Below, one piece after another: positions 26,740-36,011 of a stretch of 64,000 nt of DNA. The stretch comes from Candidatus Planktophila vernalis (GTDB lineage Bacteria > Actinomycetota > Actinomycetes > Nanopelagicales > Nanopelagicaceae). The notes below the pieces were generated by a model. It was not told the origin of the DNA. It did no database searches and saw nothing but the letters and a program-made list of their open reading frames with translations. Each line of letters begins with the position of its first letter. The first letter of the stretch is position 1. The stretch lies in assembly GCF_002288185.1 (NCBI RefSeq), contig NZ_CP016776.1, positions 248,001 through 312,000 of the forward strand, written 5' to 3'. The position numbers and the translations under genes were made by a program.

Positions 26740-26745
26740 AGGGTA
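26740..26745 (-). promoter_or_regulatory. Leaderless -10 element (TACCCT) for the hemolysin III-like gene
   Basis: Minus strand TACCCT, six bases (GCATAC), then ATG 26733. It settles the start codon of this gene. Confidence 0.6.
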
Positions 26746-26802
26746 CTGCTTGTTTCTATCTCCTGTATCGACAAATAGTCGCCGCGCTGATAAGAATCTC
26801 CT

Positions 26803-28452
26803 ATGACATTTAGATCTCCTATATTCGAACTCAGCCACACATACATCGATGATGAAGCAGCCTTGAGCCCAATGGGTTGCACCTATCTTGGCAATGGACT
26901 TAACCAAGACAAGCTTGATGACTTCTCAATCGCAGGTGCGGCAGTTTCAGCAGACTTAACTCGCAAGACCCTTAAGAAACTTCTCGAGCTCAAGCCAATT
27001 GATGAAATTGATCGAATTGCACAGACTGTTATGCAAGAGCGTCTTGAATCATCCCTTGCTCTGCACGATAGCCAAGAGTCTTTTGTCTTATGGAACGTTC
27101 TGACATCCCCACCTTCAAATGTGCGTTCAATTTTTGAACTTATGCCAAAGAGCACCGATAAAGACTTCGACAACATCGCTAAGCGCTTAGCTGCAGTAGA
27201 TGGGGCATATAGGTCATGGACTGGTGCGATCATGGAGGTCGCTAAGGGTGGAAAGACAACTGCCCAGCGCCAAGTTCGCGGAGTTATTGAACAACTGTCT
27301 AACTATGCAAATGGTGGATTTAGCGCAATGTGTAAAAACTTTGATGCTGCAGGTAAATATCCAGCAATTCATGAGAATGCAAAGCTTGCTGAGAAAGCGG
27401 CAGCAGAGACTGCTGAGTTTTTAAAGAATCAGTATCTCCCTATTGCAAACCCAGAAGATGCAGTTGGAGCAGATCGTTATGCGGTGTGGGCACGTTATTT
27501 CACAGGTGCAAAGCTAGATCTTCGTGCAACCTATGAGTGGGGAATGGCTGATCTAAAAGCAATTAATGCACGTATGTGGGAGATTGCCGAACAAATTAAG
27601 CCAGGAGCTAAAACACTTCGTGAAGTGGCAGATCACCTTGATAAGGATCCAAAGTATGTAATCAAGGGTAAAGAAAATGTAGTTAAGTTCTTGCAAGATT
27701 TCACAGATGCAGCAATTGCTCGCATGGACGGTGAATATTTTGAAATTGATGATCGCATCAAGATTTGTGAAGCCCGTCTTGCACCAGAAGGAAGTGCATC
27801 TGCGCCGTATTACAATCCGCCTTCTGAAGATTTATCTCGCCCAGGCACAACTTGGATTCCAATGCTTGGAAAAGATGAAGCCAGTAGCTGGCATTTAGTC
27901 TCAACGTGGTATCACGAAGCTGTTCCTGGACATCACTTGCAATGCGCAACTGTTGCAATTGAAAAAGAGCGTCTGTCTCGTTTCCAAATCAATGGTGCAT
28001 GGATTAGTGGTTACGGTGAAGGCTGGGCCTTGTATGCAGAGCGCTTCATGAATGAGCTAGGCGCTTTTGATGAACCTGGAATTGAAATGGGCTACCTATC
28101 GGCGCAAGCTCTGCGTGCTGCACGTATTGTTGTAGATATCGGAATGCACCTTGGATACACCGACTTTGATGGCACGGTGTGGAACGCCGAGTCATCTCGC
28201 AAGCTGCTCAATGAGCAGGCACTTCTCGATGAGGACCACTCACGCAGTGAAACTGATCGTTACCTGGGTTGGCCTGGCCAAGCTATCTCCTACAAGGTAG
28301 GAGAGCGGGTTTGGATGAAGGCACGTGAAGATGCCAAGGCCCGTCTTGGATCGGCCTTCTCCCTCAAGAAATTTCACACCTATGCCCTCAAAATCGGTCC
28401 AATGGGCCTTGACCCATTTGCCATTGAATTGGCTAGATGGGATGGGAAATAG
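26803..28452 (+). CDS. DUF885 family putative zinc peptidase
   Basis: 549 residues. The metal site is YHEAVPGHHLQ (HExxxxH-like), with a downstream GYGEGWALYAERFMNELG segment that supplies the third ligand in the family. Members are predicted oligopeptidases; the cellular location and substrate are not clear, and there is no signal peptide. The ATG has only a short AT-rich upstream stretch and no clear ribosome site. Confidence 0.9.
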   Translation: MTFRSPIFELSHTYIDDEAALSPMGCTYLGNGLNQDKLDDFSIAGAAVSADLTRKTLKKLLELKPIDEIDRIAQTVMQERLESSLALHDSQESFVLWNVLTSPPSNVRSIFELMPKSTDKDFDNIAKRLAAVDGAYRSWTGAIMEVAKGGKTTAQRQVRGVIEQLSNYANGGFSAMCKNFDAAGKYPAIHENAKLAEKAAAETAEFLKNQYLPIANPEDAVGADRYAVWARYFTGAKLDLRATYEWGMADLKAINARMWEIAEQIKPGAKTLREVADHLDKDPKYVIKGKENVVKFLQDFTDAAIARMDGEYFEIDDRIKICEARLAPEGSASAPYYNPPSEDLSRPGTTWIPMLGKDEASSWHLVSTWYHEAVPGHHLQCATVAIEKERLSRFQINGAWISGYGEGWALYAERFMNELGAFDEPGIEMGYLSAQALRAARIVVDIGMHLGYTDFDGTVWNAESSRKLLNEQALLDEDHSRSETDRYLGWPGQAISYKVGERVWMKAREDAKARLGSAFSLKKFHTYALKIGPMGLDPFAIELARWDGK

Positions 28453-28565
28453 GGTTGATTTGAGGCCGTGGCACGCTCAAAAATCTGAAATATCTGTGAA
28501 ATATCTGCGATTTCACCCTTCCATTTTCCTTCAATCCACGCATAATTGGACTTACTAAGCGCAGT

Positions 28566-28618
28566 GAGGCGCCTCGAGGTCCTCAATGCTCTGGCACTAG
28601 ATGCCATCAGACATCTAG
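28566..28618 (+). promoter_or_regulatory. Palindrome-rich leader of the rhodopsin gene
   Basis: Three inverted repeats in 53 bases: GAGGCGCCTC (28566-28575), GAGGTCCTC directly after it, and CTAGATG/CATCTAG (28597-28603 with 28612-28618, eight-base loop). They lie between the likely promoter and the GGAGG ribosome site (28635-28639). They could be an operator or an RNA structure controlling expression. Confidence 0.45.
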
Positions 28619-28648
28619 GTAACTTAAACCTCCCGGAGGCATATTTAA

Positions 28649-29404
28649 ATGCAACTAGACAGCAACCAATGGAACCTGGTCTATAACGTATTCTCGTTTG
28701 GACTTGTTTCAATGCTCGCATGCACCATTTACACGCTTGTTTCACAACAGCGCGTATTGGCTAAGTACCGTAACGCTCTAGTGATGTCATCAATGGTTAC
28801 ATTCATCGCTGGATACCACTACCTTCGCATTTTTGATTCATTCAAGCATGCATCAGAAGGTGGAAAAGTACTTCTAGATGGATCTCAGAATTCATTCAAC
28901 GAGGCATACCGCTACGTTGACTGGCTACTCACAGTGCCACTACTTCTAGTTGAAGTAATTGCGGTACTTGCACTAGCTAAGGAAGTTTCACGTTCCCTCA
29001 TCACGCGCTTGGTCCCAGCATCTGCTGCGATGATCGCGCTTGGATACCCAGGTGAAATTTCAAGCGATCAGAACACACAGGTTATGTACGGTGTTCTATC
29101 AACACTTCCATTCATCTACATCCTTTACGTTCTATTCGTAGAACTAGGTAAGTCACTTGAGCGTCAACCAGCAGGAGTTGCAGAGACCGTAGGTCGTTTG
29201 CGTCTTCTATTGATCGCTACATGGGGCGTTTACCCAATTGCCTACATCTTCAACATCGTTGGAGATGCGTCATCGTCATCATTCGTAACTGTTCAAGTAG
29301 GTTACACAATTGCTGACGTTCTAGCTAAGTGCGTATTCGGTCTTACAATTCTCAAGATCGCACGCATGAAGTCAATGGCTGAAGGCATGAAGGACGATCA
29401 CTAA
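28649..29404 (+). CDS. Actinorhodopsin: light-driven outward proton pump
   Basis: 251 residues, seven helices. Helix C reads RYVDWLLTVPLLLVEV: Asp91 is the Schiff-base proton acceptor, Thr95 the middle residue and Glu102 the internal donor (DTE pump motif). Leu99, at the tuning position, predicts green absorption. His57 pairs with Asp91 as in proteorhodopsin. Asp223 and Lys227 (DVLAK) are the second counter-ion and the retinal lysine. Gly148 in helix E is at the position of the antenna-window glycine of xanthorhodopsin by my manual alignment. GGAGG precedes the ATG. No retinal or carotenoid gene is in the window. Confidence 0.97.
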   Translation: MQLDSNQWNLVYNVFSFGLVSMLACTIYTLVSQQRVLAKYRNALVMSSMVTFIAGYHYLRIFDSFKHASEGGKVLLDGSQNSFNEAYRYVDWLLTVPLLLVEVIAVLALAKEVSRSLITRLVPASAAMIALGYPGEISSDQNTQVMYGVLSTLPFIYILYVLFVELGKSLERQPAGVAETVGRLRLLLIATWGVYPIAYIFNIVGDASSSSFVTVQVGYTIADVLAKCVFGLTILKIARMKSMAEGMKDDH

Positions 29405-29419
29405 TTAAATAGATTGACG

Positions 29420-29450
29420 ATGGGGTGGCGAGAAATCGCCACCCCATTTC
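29420..29450 (+). terminator. Strong terminator after rhodopsin
   Basis: A perfect 12-base-pair stem (ATGGGGTGGCGA with TCGCCACCCCAT, GAAA loop) is followed by TTCTATT. It isolates the rhodopsin transcript from the next gene. Confidence 0.85.
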
Positions 29451-29470
29451 TATTGTCAGGGGGAATAGCA

Positions 29471-29722
29471 ATGAAAAGTAGCCTTATTAATAACTACAGA
29501 ATGGGCGGATACCTGCTCATCGCAATCGGCCTCATTAACTTGAGATACCAAACTGGGGACAACGGAGTAGTTGGACGTAGTTTGACCATCGTTATTCCTG
29601 GTGCAATTTTGCTTGCATGTACCTGGATTCCGACGTTAGCTAAAAAATTGGAAACAAAAGCAGTTCAAGCTTTTTCAATAGTTATTGGGCTTGCCCTTAT
29701 TGTTTACGCTGTAATTAACTAG
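29471..29722 (+). CDS. Small membrane protein downstream of rhodopsin
   Basis: 83 residues with two or three hydrophobic helices (GGYLLIAIGLINL; VIPGAILLACTWIPTL; AFSIVIGLALIVYAVI). No family recognised. ATG 29471 follows GGGGGAATAGCA. Because a strong terminator separates it from rhodopsin, functional linkage is uncertain. Confidence 0.5.
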   Translation: MKSSLINNYRMGGYLLIAIGLINLRYQTGDNGVVGRSLTIVIPGAILLACTWIPTLAKKLETKAVQAFSIVIGLALIVYAVIN

Positions 29723-29766
29723 CTAGGTGCTTGCAAAACTCCCATAAAGGGAGAAGAGTCGCTGGC

Positions 29767-31089
29767 ATGAGCGAAAACAGTGAATGGTCTTTTGAAACCC
29801 AACAAATCCATGCAGGTCAAAACCCAGATTCAGATACGGGATCTCGATCACTCCCGATTTATCAAACAACTGCTTATCAATTCCGAGACACACAGCACGC
29901 TGCCAATCTCTTTGGAATAGCAGAAGCTGGAAATGTTTACACCCGCATCAACAACCCAACTCAAGACGCAGTTGAGAAGCGAATTGCAACCCTTGAAGGT
30001 GGTGTGGCCGCACTTCTAGTTTCATCAGGTATGGCAGCAACAACTCTTGCGATTATGAACGTTGCTCAAGCTGGCGACCATGTGGTTTCTAGTTCCAATG
30101 TTTATGGTGGAACTTTCAACCTCTTCAACTACACCCTTCCAAAATTTGGTATTGAAGTCACATTTGTTAATGACACAGGCAACATGGATGCATGGCGGGC
30201 GGCAGTTAAGCCCAACACCAAAGCATTTTTCGGAGAAGGTATTTCAAATCCACTAGGCACGGTGCTAGACCTTGCAGGTATTGCCGCAGTTGCCCATGAG
30301 GCTGGTGTGCCATGGATAGTTGATAACACCATTGCAACGCCTTATGTAACCCGCCCATTTGATCATGGCGTTGACATCATCGTGCACTCAGCAACTAAGT
30401 TCCTATCGGGGCATGGAAATGCAATGGTTGGAGCCATCGTGGACTCTGGAAACTTTGATTTTGCAAAGAATCCCAAGAAGTTCCCTGGATTTAATGAACC
30501 TGATCCAAGTTATAACAACATGATCTATGCAAAAACCTTAGGAGTTGGTGGTGACTTTGGCGCAAACCTTGCCTACATTTTCAAAGCTCGCCTACAACTA
30601 CTTCGCGACTTTGGTTCTTCAGTCTCACCATTTAACGCTTGGCTACTTGCTCAAGGTTTAGAAACGCTCAATCTTCGTATGGATCGACATCTACTCAATG
30701 CGCAGGCGTTAGCAGAATGGCTAGAAAAGCAGCCTGAAGTCGCGCATGTGAGTTATGCAGGTCTTCCTTCATCACCTTGGTATGCAACGGCTAAGAAATA
30801 TGCACCTAAAGGTGCAGGTGCTGTCTTTGCATTTGAACTAAAGGGTGGAGCAACGGCTGGGCGCAAATTTGTTGAAGGATTGAAACTATTTAGCCACGTT
30901 GCAAACATTGGCGATGTTCGCTCTCTAGTGATTCATCCTGCGTCAACAACGCATGCTCAACTCAGTCCAGAGGAGCAGTTAAAAGCTGGAATAACTCCAG
31001 GAATGGTCCGCTTGAGCATTGGCCTAGAAAATATCGAAGATATTAAAAACGATGTTAAGTTGGGCTTTGCTGCCGTTAAAAACGCTTAA
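29767..31089 (+). CDS. metY: O-acetylhomoserine sulfhydrylase (PLP enzyme)
   Basis: 440 residues, Cys/Met-metabolism PLP family. The PLP lysine is in VHSATKFLSGHGN; the N terminus FETQQIHAGQNPDSDTGSRSLPIYQTTAY is typical of O-acetylhomoserine aminocarboxypropyltransferases. It makes homocysteine from O-acetylhomoserine and sulfide. I chose ATG 29767 (family-like MSENSEWSFETQQIHAG); the longer reading adds 12 unlikely residues. No SAM riboswitch is seen upstream, and no metX in the window. Confidence 0.92.
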   Translation: MSENSEWSFETQQIHAGQNPDSDTGSRSLPIYQTTAYQFRDTQHAANLFGIAEAGNVYTRINNPTQDAVEKRIATLEGGVAALLVSSGMAATTLAIMNVAQAGDHVVSSSNVYGGTFNLFNYTLPKFGIEVTFVNDTGNMDAWRAAVKPNTKAFFGEGISNPLGTVLDLAGIAAVAHEAGVPWIVDNTIATPYVTRPFDHGVDIIVHSATKFLSGHGNAMVGAIVDSGNFDFAKNPKKFPGFNEPDPSYNNMIYAKTLGVGGDFGANLAYIFKARLQLLRDFGSSVSPFNAWLLAQGLETLNLRMDRHLLNAQALAEWLEKQPEVAHVSYAGLPSSPWYATAKKYAPKGAGAVFAFELKGGATAGRKFVEGLKLFSHVANIGDVRSLVIHPASTTHAQLSPEEQLKAGITPGMVRLSIGLENIEDIKNDVKLGFAAVKNA

Positions 31090-31090
31090 T

Positions 31091-31423
31091 CTATTTTCTA
31101 AAAGATAGATCAGCTTTTTTCATCTCTGCAACAAGGACTCTAATTGCATTTGGTCCCATGCCATGGAGCTCTTTTAACGCAGCAAGTGATGTCTTGCGCA
31201 GATCACTGACACTGAATAAACCATCATCTATTAGGGCGCGACGTGCTGGAGCGGGCAAACCAATGGCAACCCAATTGCCATCTAGTTCTGCGTATTGATC
31301 AATGCTTGCTTCAGATGTCGGATTTACAGAATTATTCTGTGCTTTTTCGGCACGGCGCTCGGCGGCAGCTTTTTTGGCTTGAGATGCCAACATCTTGGTT
31401 CGAGCAGCAGATTGCTTGGCCAT
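31091..31423 (-). CDS. Small helix-hairpin-helix protein resembling RNA polymerase alpha C-terminal domain
   Basis: 110 residues. A Lys/Ala-rich N-terminal helix (about residues 1-30) is followed by GLPAPARRALIDDGLFSVSDLRKTSLAALKELHGMGPNAIRVL, a tandem HhH fold like alpha-CTD or small DNA-binding proteins. It probably binds nucleic acid. Leaderless start: TAAACT lies six bases upstream of ATG. Confidence 0.7.
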   Translation of the reverse strand: MAKQSAARTKMLASQAKKAAAERRAEKAQNNSVNPTSEASIDQYAELDGNWVAIGLPAPARRALIDDGLFSVSDLRKTSLAALKELHGMGPNAIRVLVAEMKKADLSFRK

Positions 31424-31429
31424 GAGAGA

Positions 31430-31435
31430 AGTTTA
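31430..31435 (-). promoter_or_regulatory. Leaderless -10 element (TAAACT) for the HhH protein
   Basis: Minus strand TAAACT, six bases (TCTCTC), then ATG 31423; it lies between this gene and tRNA-Leu. Confidence 0.55.
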
Positions 31436-31460
31436 CTTTCTTATCTTTATTACACCTATG

Positions 31461-31541
31461 TGCGGGAGAAGGGACTTGAACCCTCACGTCCGAAGACACA
31501 GGTTCCTAAGACCTGCGTGTCTGCCATTTCACCACTCCCGC
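31461..31541 (-). tRNA. tRNA-Leu (anticodon UAG)
   Basis: The minus strand begins GCGGGAG and ends CTCCCGCA (seven-base-pair acceptor stem). The anticodon arm is CAGGT-CTTAGGA-ACCTG with anticodon TAG, a long class II variable arm, and the T loop GTTCAAG. CCA is not encoded. Confidence 0.95.
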
Positions 31542-31644
31542 TAACCCAGATGAAAAACTTTGCAGCTATTCATATGGATAGGGGACAAGATTAGAGGTAA
31601 GTTAGCGATGTACCAAAACGAGCGCATAAGAAAGGCTTTTTTCC

Positions 31645-32802
31645 ATGTCACTAACACCTACTCCTGCAGATAAGTTCACTTTTGGTCTCTGGACCGTTGG
31701 CTGGCAGGCACGTGACCCTTTCGGAGATCCAACAAGAGGGGCGCTTGACCCAGTTCGCACAGTCAATGAGCTTGCCGCACGCGGTGCCTATGGAGTCACT
31801 TTCCATGATGATGACTTGATTCCATTTGGTAGCGATGAAGGTGCACGACGCACTCATATTGATCGTTTTAAGAAGGCATTAGCCGATACTGGAATGAAAG
31901 TTCCAATGGCCACGACAAACCTGTTCTCGCACCCAGTCTTTAAAGATGGTGCCTTTACATCAAATGATAAAGACATCCGCCGCTATGCAATTCGTAAAGT
32001 AATGAAGAACATTGAACTTGCAGTTGAGCTAGGTGCCAAGACCTATGTGTGCTGGGGTGGACGCGAAGGTGCTGAATCAGATGGCGCTAAAGATGGCTAT
32101 GTTGCACTTGATCGCTTCCGTGAAGCTTTCAATACTTTAGGTGAGTTCGTTACCGATAATGGCTATGACATTAAATTTGCAATTGAACCAAAACCAAATG
32201 AGCCAAGAGGCGATATCTTCTTGCCAACTATTGGTCATGCTCTAGCTTTCATCTACACATTAGATCGTCCAGAGTTAGTTGGGCTTAACCCTGAAGTTGG
32301 TCACGAACAAATGGCAGGACTTAATTTTGTTCACGGAATTGCACAAGCTCTGTGGCAAAAGAAGTTGTATCACATCGACCTTAATGGCCAACATGGTCCG
32401 AAGTATGATCAGGACTTAGTTTTTGGTCATGGAGATTTGAAATCTGCATTCTTCCTAGTTGATTTACTTGAGCGCTATAAGTACGACGGACCAAAGCACT
32501 TTGACTACAAGCCAGCGCGCACAGAAGATGACAAGGGTGTGTGGGAATCAGCATCTGCAAACATGCGCACTTACTTAGCTCTTAAAGAGCGTGCAGCGGC
32601 ATTTCGCGCTGATCCTCGTGTTATTGAAGCAATGAAGGCTTCTAATATCCCAGGATTAAATGAATCAACCCTTGGCGCTGGTGAAACATGGAGAGATCTT
32701 GCTAAAGATTCATTCGATGTCGAAGCAGCCGGAGCACGCGGATATGGCTATGAACTAGTTGATCAACTAGCACTCGAGCATTTAATGGGTGTTAAAGCCT
32801 AA
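31645..32802 (+). CDS. xylA: Xylose isomerase
   Basis: 385 residues, the compact actinobacterial class I form. Motifs seen: [30 protein letters not shown] and [10 protein letters not shown]; these supply the two-metal site. It converts D-xylose to D-xylulose. It has its own short leader (AAAGG before ATG) and converges with the sugar ABC importer, ending seven bases before it. No xylB or repressor is in the window. Confidence 0.97.
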   Translation: MSLTPTPADKFTFGLWTVGWQARDPFGDPTRGALDPVRTVNELAARGAYGVTFHDDDLIPFGSDEGARRTHIDRFKKALADTGMKVPMATTNLFSHPVFKDGAFTSNDKDIRRYAIRKVMKNIELAVELGAKTYVCWGGREGAESDGAKDGYVALDRFREAFNTLGEFVTDNGYDIKFAIEPKPNEPRGDIFLPTIGHALAFIYTLDRPELVGLNPEVGHEQMAGLNFVHGIAQALWQKKLYHIDLNGQHGPKYDQDLVFGHGDLKSAFFLVDLLERYKYDGPKHFDYKPARTEDDKGVWESASANMRTYLALKERAAAFRADPRVIEAMKASNIPGLNESTLGAGETWRDLAKDSFDVEAAGARGYGYELVDQLALEHLMGVKA

Positions 32803-32809
32803 AAGGGCT

Positions 32810-34036
32810 TCAACTAACAGCTGCGCCGCGGCGAGAAATCGCATCAACGCCCGCTGAAATCAGCAATACAAGTCCAGTAACAATGAACTTGATTCCAGCT
32901 GCATATCCCAAAAGACCCATGCCGTTATCAATAACAGCAACTACTAGGCCTCCAAGAATGGCATCGCGCATCTTTCCCTTACCGCCAAAGAGTGAAGTTC
33001 CACCGATAACAGCAGCGCCAACAGCATAGAGAAGTGTTGAGCTTCCACCAGTTGTTGGTGAGACAGAGTTTTGACGAGAAGCAAAGATCATTCCAGCGAT
33101 GGCTGCTAGTCCAGAGCAGATCATGAATGCTGTGATTCGAACTCGCTTAACGTTAATGCCAGCACGTCGGGCAGCTTCTGCATTGCCACCGACTGCATAG
33201 ATGTGGCGTCCAAAAGCTGTGCGACCAAGAACAAAAGTTCCAATAACTAGAAGCAAGAGAATTACTGGCACGACGTAGGGAATTCCCTTAAGGCTTACAA
33301 GATCTGGATTATTGCTTCGCTCTAAGTTCAAAGCAAAAACTGCAACACCAGTAATTCCAAGTAAACCTGCGGTCTTTATCACCCAGAGTTTAATGAGTTC
33401 AGATTTTAAGCCAGCCTTGCGGCGAGCATAAATACTGTTCAACCCCATGAGCACGTAAGCAACTGCAACAATTATGAAAAAGACCCAACTATAAAGAGGA
33501 GAAAGATTTGAGTTTTCTACCGCCAAAATAGTCTTATCTTCAACGCGGATAGTTCCACCCTCTCCTGCAAGCAAAAGAAGGATCCCCTGGAAAGCAAGGA
33601 ATGCGGCCAAAGTAACCACGAAAGATGGAATTCCAAGTCGTGCAACTAAAGTTCCAAGTCCAAAACCAAGGATTACTCCGACGACTATTGATGCAAAGAG
33701 AGCTGCATACCAAGGCACATCGTGATTGGTAATCAAGATAACTAGAACTGCGCCAGTCACACCTGCTGTGAAGCCTGCAGAGAGATCGATTTCCCCAAGA
33801 AGTAGAACAAAAACTAAGCCCATGGCAATAACGATTACCGCAGCAGCTTGAGTTAGTAGGTTGGCAAAGTTACCTGGCGTTAAAAACACGCTCGACATTG
33901 AGCCAAAGACAATACAAAGAACAACTAGGCCAAGAACTGCTGGAAGTGAGCCAATATCGCCTGCTTTAACGCGGGCCCAGTAATCACCGATAGCACCCTT
34001 AATCGTTGCATCTTCTTGTTCAACAACAACGTTCAT
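32810..34036 (-). CDS. Sugar ABC transporter permease (XylH-like)
   Basis: About 408 residues with about ten membrane helices, of the pentose/ribose (Carbohydrate uptake 2) type; GGTSLFGGKGKMRDAILGGLVVAVIDNGMGLLG near the C terminus is characteristic. It is last in the transporter operon. The start ATG 34036 overlaps the ATPase stop (TGATG). Pairing with xylA suggests xylose as substrate (inference). Confidence 0.88.
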   Translation of the reverse strand: MNVVVEQEDATIKGAIGDYWARVKAGDIGSLPAVLGLVVLCIVFGSMSSVFLTPGNFANLLTQAAAVIVIAMGLVFVLLLGEIDLSAGFTAGVTGAVLVILITNHDVPWYAALFASIVVGVILGFGLGTLVARLGIPSFVVTLAAFLAFQGILLLLAGEGGTIRVEDKTILAVENSNLSPLYSWVFFIIVAVAYVLMGLNSIYARRKAGLKSELIKLWVIKTAGLLGITGVAVFALNLERSNNPDLVSLKGIPYVVPVILLLLVIGTFVLGRTAFGRHIYAVGGNAEAARRAGINVKRVRITAFMICSGLAAIAGMIFASRQNSVSPTTGGSSTLLYAVGAAVIGGTSLFGGKGKMRDAILGGLVVAVIDNGMGLLGYAAGIKFIVTGLVLLISAGVDAISRRGAAVS

Positions 34037-34809
34037 CACTTTGCTCCCTTGTTCGCAGCTGGTGCTTGGACGCCGGCAGATTTTCCTGTCGTGATTAATT
34101 CAATAACTTGGCGGGGGATTACTTCATTCTTATCAACTTGGGCAGCCATGTTTCCCAGATATAGGGCGGCGATGTTATCGGCCACTTCAAACACATCGTT
34201 AAGGTTGTGGCTAATCAAAACAACAGCCAGACCATTATCTGCAAGTCGGCGAACAAGGTTGAGTACTTGTTCAGTTTGTGCAACACCAAGGGCTGCTGTT
34301 GGTTCATCCAAAATAACTACTTTGCTATTCCACAGAACTGCACGAGCAATTGCGACTGTCTGGCGTTGACCGCCTGAGAGTGAGGAGACAGTCTGGCGAA
34401 TGGATTTAACTGTACGAACACTCAAGCCATCTAGAGTCTTTCGGGCGAGTGCTTCCATTGAAGTTTCATTTAATACTGGACCGCGCTTTTGCTCGCGTCC
34501 TAAAAACATATTGTGGACAATATCTAAGTTATCGCATAGAGCTAGATCTTGATACACAATTTCAATTCCAAGACCGGTTGCATCGCGTGGACCATGAATA
34601 TCTACTTTGTTGCCTTCAAAGAGAAAGTCTCCGGTCTCAGGTGTGTAGATACCGGCGATACATTTAATAAGAGTGCTTTTACCAGCGCCGTTATCACCAA
34701 CTAGGGCAGTTACTTTGCCTGCAGCGATATCGAAGTTAACATCTTTAAGGACATGTACAGGTCCAAAAGATTTATTGACACCGCGTAATGAAAGTATCGG
34801 TGAGCTCAT
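34036..34809 (-). CDS. Sugar ABC transporter ATP-binding protein, single ABC domain
   Basis: 257 residues. Walker A is GDNGAGKSTLIK, the signature is SSLSGGQRQTVAIARA and Walker B is VVILDEPTAALG. CUT2 transporters usually encode a double-length (~500 residue) ATPase; this has only one domain and would act as a homodimer, as in other Actinobacteria. I start at ATG 34809 (MSSPILSLRGV); a longer reading to 34821 adds four residues. Confidence 0.88.
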   Translation of the reverse strand: MSSPILSLRGVNKSFGPVHVLKDVNFDIAAGKVTALVGDNGAGKSTLIKCIAGIYTPETGDFLFEGNKVDIHGPRDATGLGIEIVYQDLALCDNLDIVHNMFLGREQKRGPVLNETSMEALARKTLDGLSVRTVKSIRQTVSSLSGGQRQTVAIARAVLWNSKVVILDEPTAALGVAQTEQVLNLVRRLADNGLAVVLISHNLNDVFEVADNIAALYLGNMAAQVDKNEVIPRQVIELITTGKSAGVQAPAANKGAK

Positions 34810-34868
34810 GTCTCTAACCACTTTTCTTTAGATTCTGCTTACGTGCGATGAAAATATCCTATAAAAGA

Positions 34869-34902
34869 AGTTGCGGCTCAGGGAATGAACCCCGAGCCGC
34901 AA
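34869..34902 (-). terminator. Intercistronic hairpin after the sugar-binding protein gene
   Basis: GTTGCGGCTC pairs perfectly with GAGCCGCAAC; on the minus strand a T-rich stretch (TTCTTTT) follows. It would stabilise or terminate the binding-protein message so that more of it is made than of the ATPase and permease, a usual arrangement in ABC importers. Confidence 0.75.
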
Positions 34903-34933
34903 CCTACTTTCTATTGCCTAGCTTGGTCGGAAA

Positions 34934-36001
34934 TTAGATTCCGTTAGCTGTGCAGAGGTCTTCGATATCAGCACACACTGCTTCGCGTGTCTGGAAGCCA
35001 TCAGCAATAACGTCCTTGACGTTTGCCTTTGTGATTCCAACTGGTACCAATAGAACTGATGGGACATCAATTGTTCCGTTGTTTACAGAACCTGTTGCTG
35101 TTGTTGCTTCTTCTCCACGTAGCAATGCGATTGCTAGTGCAGCTGCACCTTCAGCTTCAGCCTTGATTGCCTTGTATACAGTGTTTGACATATCTCCTGT
35201 GAGGACTGCACGCAATCCGTCAACAGTTGCATCTTGTCCAGATACACAGACCTTGCCGTTTAGCTTGTTCTTCTTAAGAACAGCAATCGCTGCAAGTCCA
35301 AGACCTTCGTTAGCTGAAACAACTGCATCAAGCTTTCCGCCAGCCTTTGAAAGCTGCTGTTCGAAAATTACTCCACCCTTTGCGTTATCCCAGTCTGGAA
35401 CAGCCTGGTCATCAACAAGTGTGTATGCCTTTGAATCGATTGATGGACGAAGAACTGAATCGTATCCAGCCTTGAATAGTGTTGCGTTGTTATCTGTTGG
35501 TGAACCGTTGAGGTAAACGATACGAGCAGATGACTTTCCTGCTGCATCTAGACATGCCTTGATGCCTTCACCTTGTAGACGACCAACTGCCTCATTATCA
35601 AATGAAACGTAGTATGAAGCTGAACCATTAAGTGTTAGACGGTCGTAGTCGATTGTCTTAACACCCTGTGCTGCAGCCTTGTCCTGAACAGCCTTAGCTG
35701 AATCTGAATCTAGGTTTACAAGGATAAGAACCTTTGCACCAGCTGTAAGCATCTGATCTGCAATAGTTGCAAACTGTGCCTTGTCGCCGTTTGCGTTCTG
35801 AATGTCAACCTTTACTCCTGCTGCATCAAATGCTGCTTGTAGGAATCCGCGGTCAGCAGTTTCCCAGCGGTTTGATGATGCTGCATCAGGAAGAATTACA
35901 CCAACAAAACCATCTGCGGATTCGTCAGCACTTGAGCAACCTGTTAGTGCGATAGCTACTGCAGCAAAAACTGCAGTAATCGCGAGGCGGCGCTTTTTCA
36001 T
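34934..36001 (-). CDS. Sugar ABC transporter substrate-binding lipoprotein (XylF-like)
   Basis: 355 residues. A lipoprotein signal (MKKRRLAITAVFAAVAIALTGCSS, lipobox LTGC) is followed by a periplasmic-binding fold: FVGVILPDAASSNRWETADRGF and AVVSANEGLGLAAIAVLK are of the XylF/ribose type. I start at ATG 36001 with AAAGG before it; the longer reading to 36112 is in the divergent promoter region. It leads the importer operon. Confidence 0.9.
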   Translation of the reverse strand: MKKRRLAITAVFAAVAIALTGCSSADESADGFVGVILPDAASSNRWETADRGFLQAAFDAAGVKVDIQNANGDKAQFATIADQMLTAGAKVLILVNLDSDSAKAVQDKAAAQGVKTIDYDRLTLNGSASYYVSFDNEAVGRLQGEGIKACLDAAGKSSARIVYLNGSPTDNNATLFKAGYDSVLRPSIDSKAYTLVDDQAVPDWDNAKGGVIFEQQLSKAGGKLDAVVSANEGLGLAAIAVLKKNKLNGKVCVSGQDATVDGLRAVLTGDMSNTVYKAIKAEAEGAAALAIALLRGEEATTATGSVNNGTIDVPSVLLVPVGITKANVKDVIADGFQTREAVCADIEDLCTANGI

Positions 36002-36011
36002 ATATGAAACA

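Noticed and set aside
29723-29766. SAM riboswitch before metY
   Set aside because: The spacer is only 44 bases and shows no SAM-riboswitch-like pairing.
31295-31594. Open frame across tRNA-Leu
   Set aside because: It reads through the tRNA on the opposite strand; translations such as EKGLEPSRP are classic tRNA artefacts.
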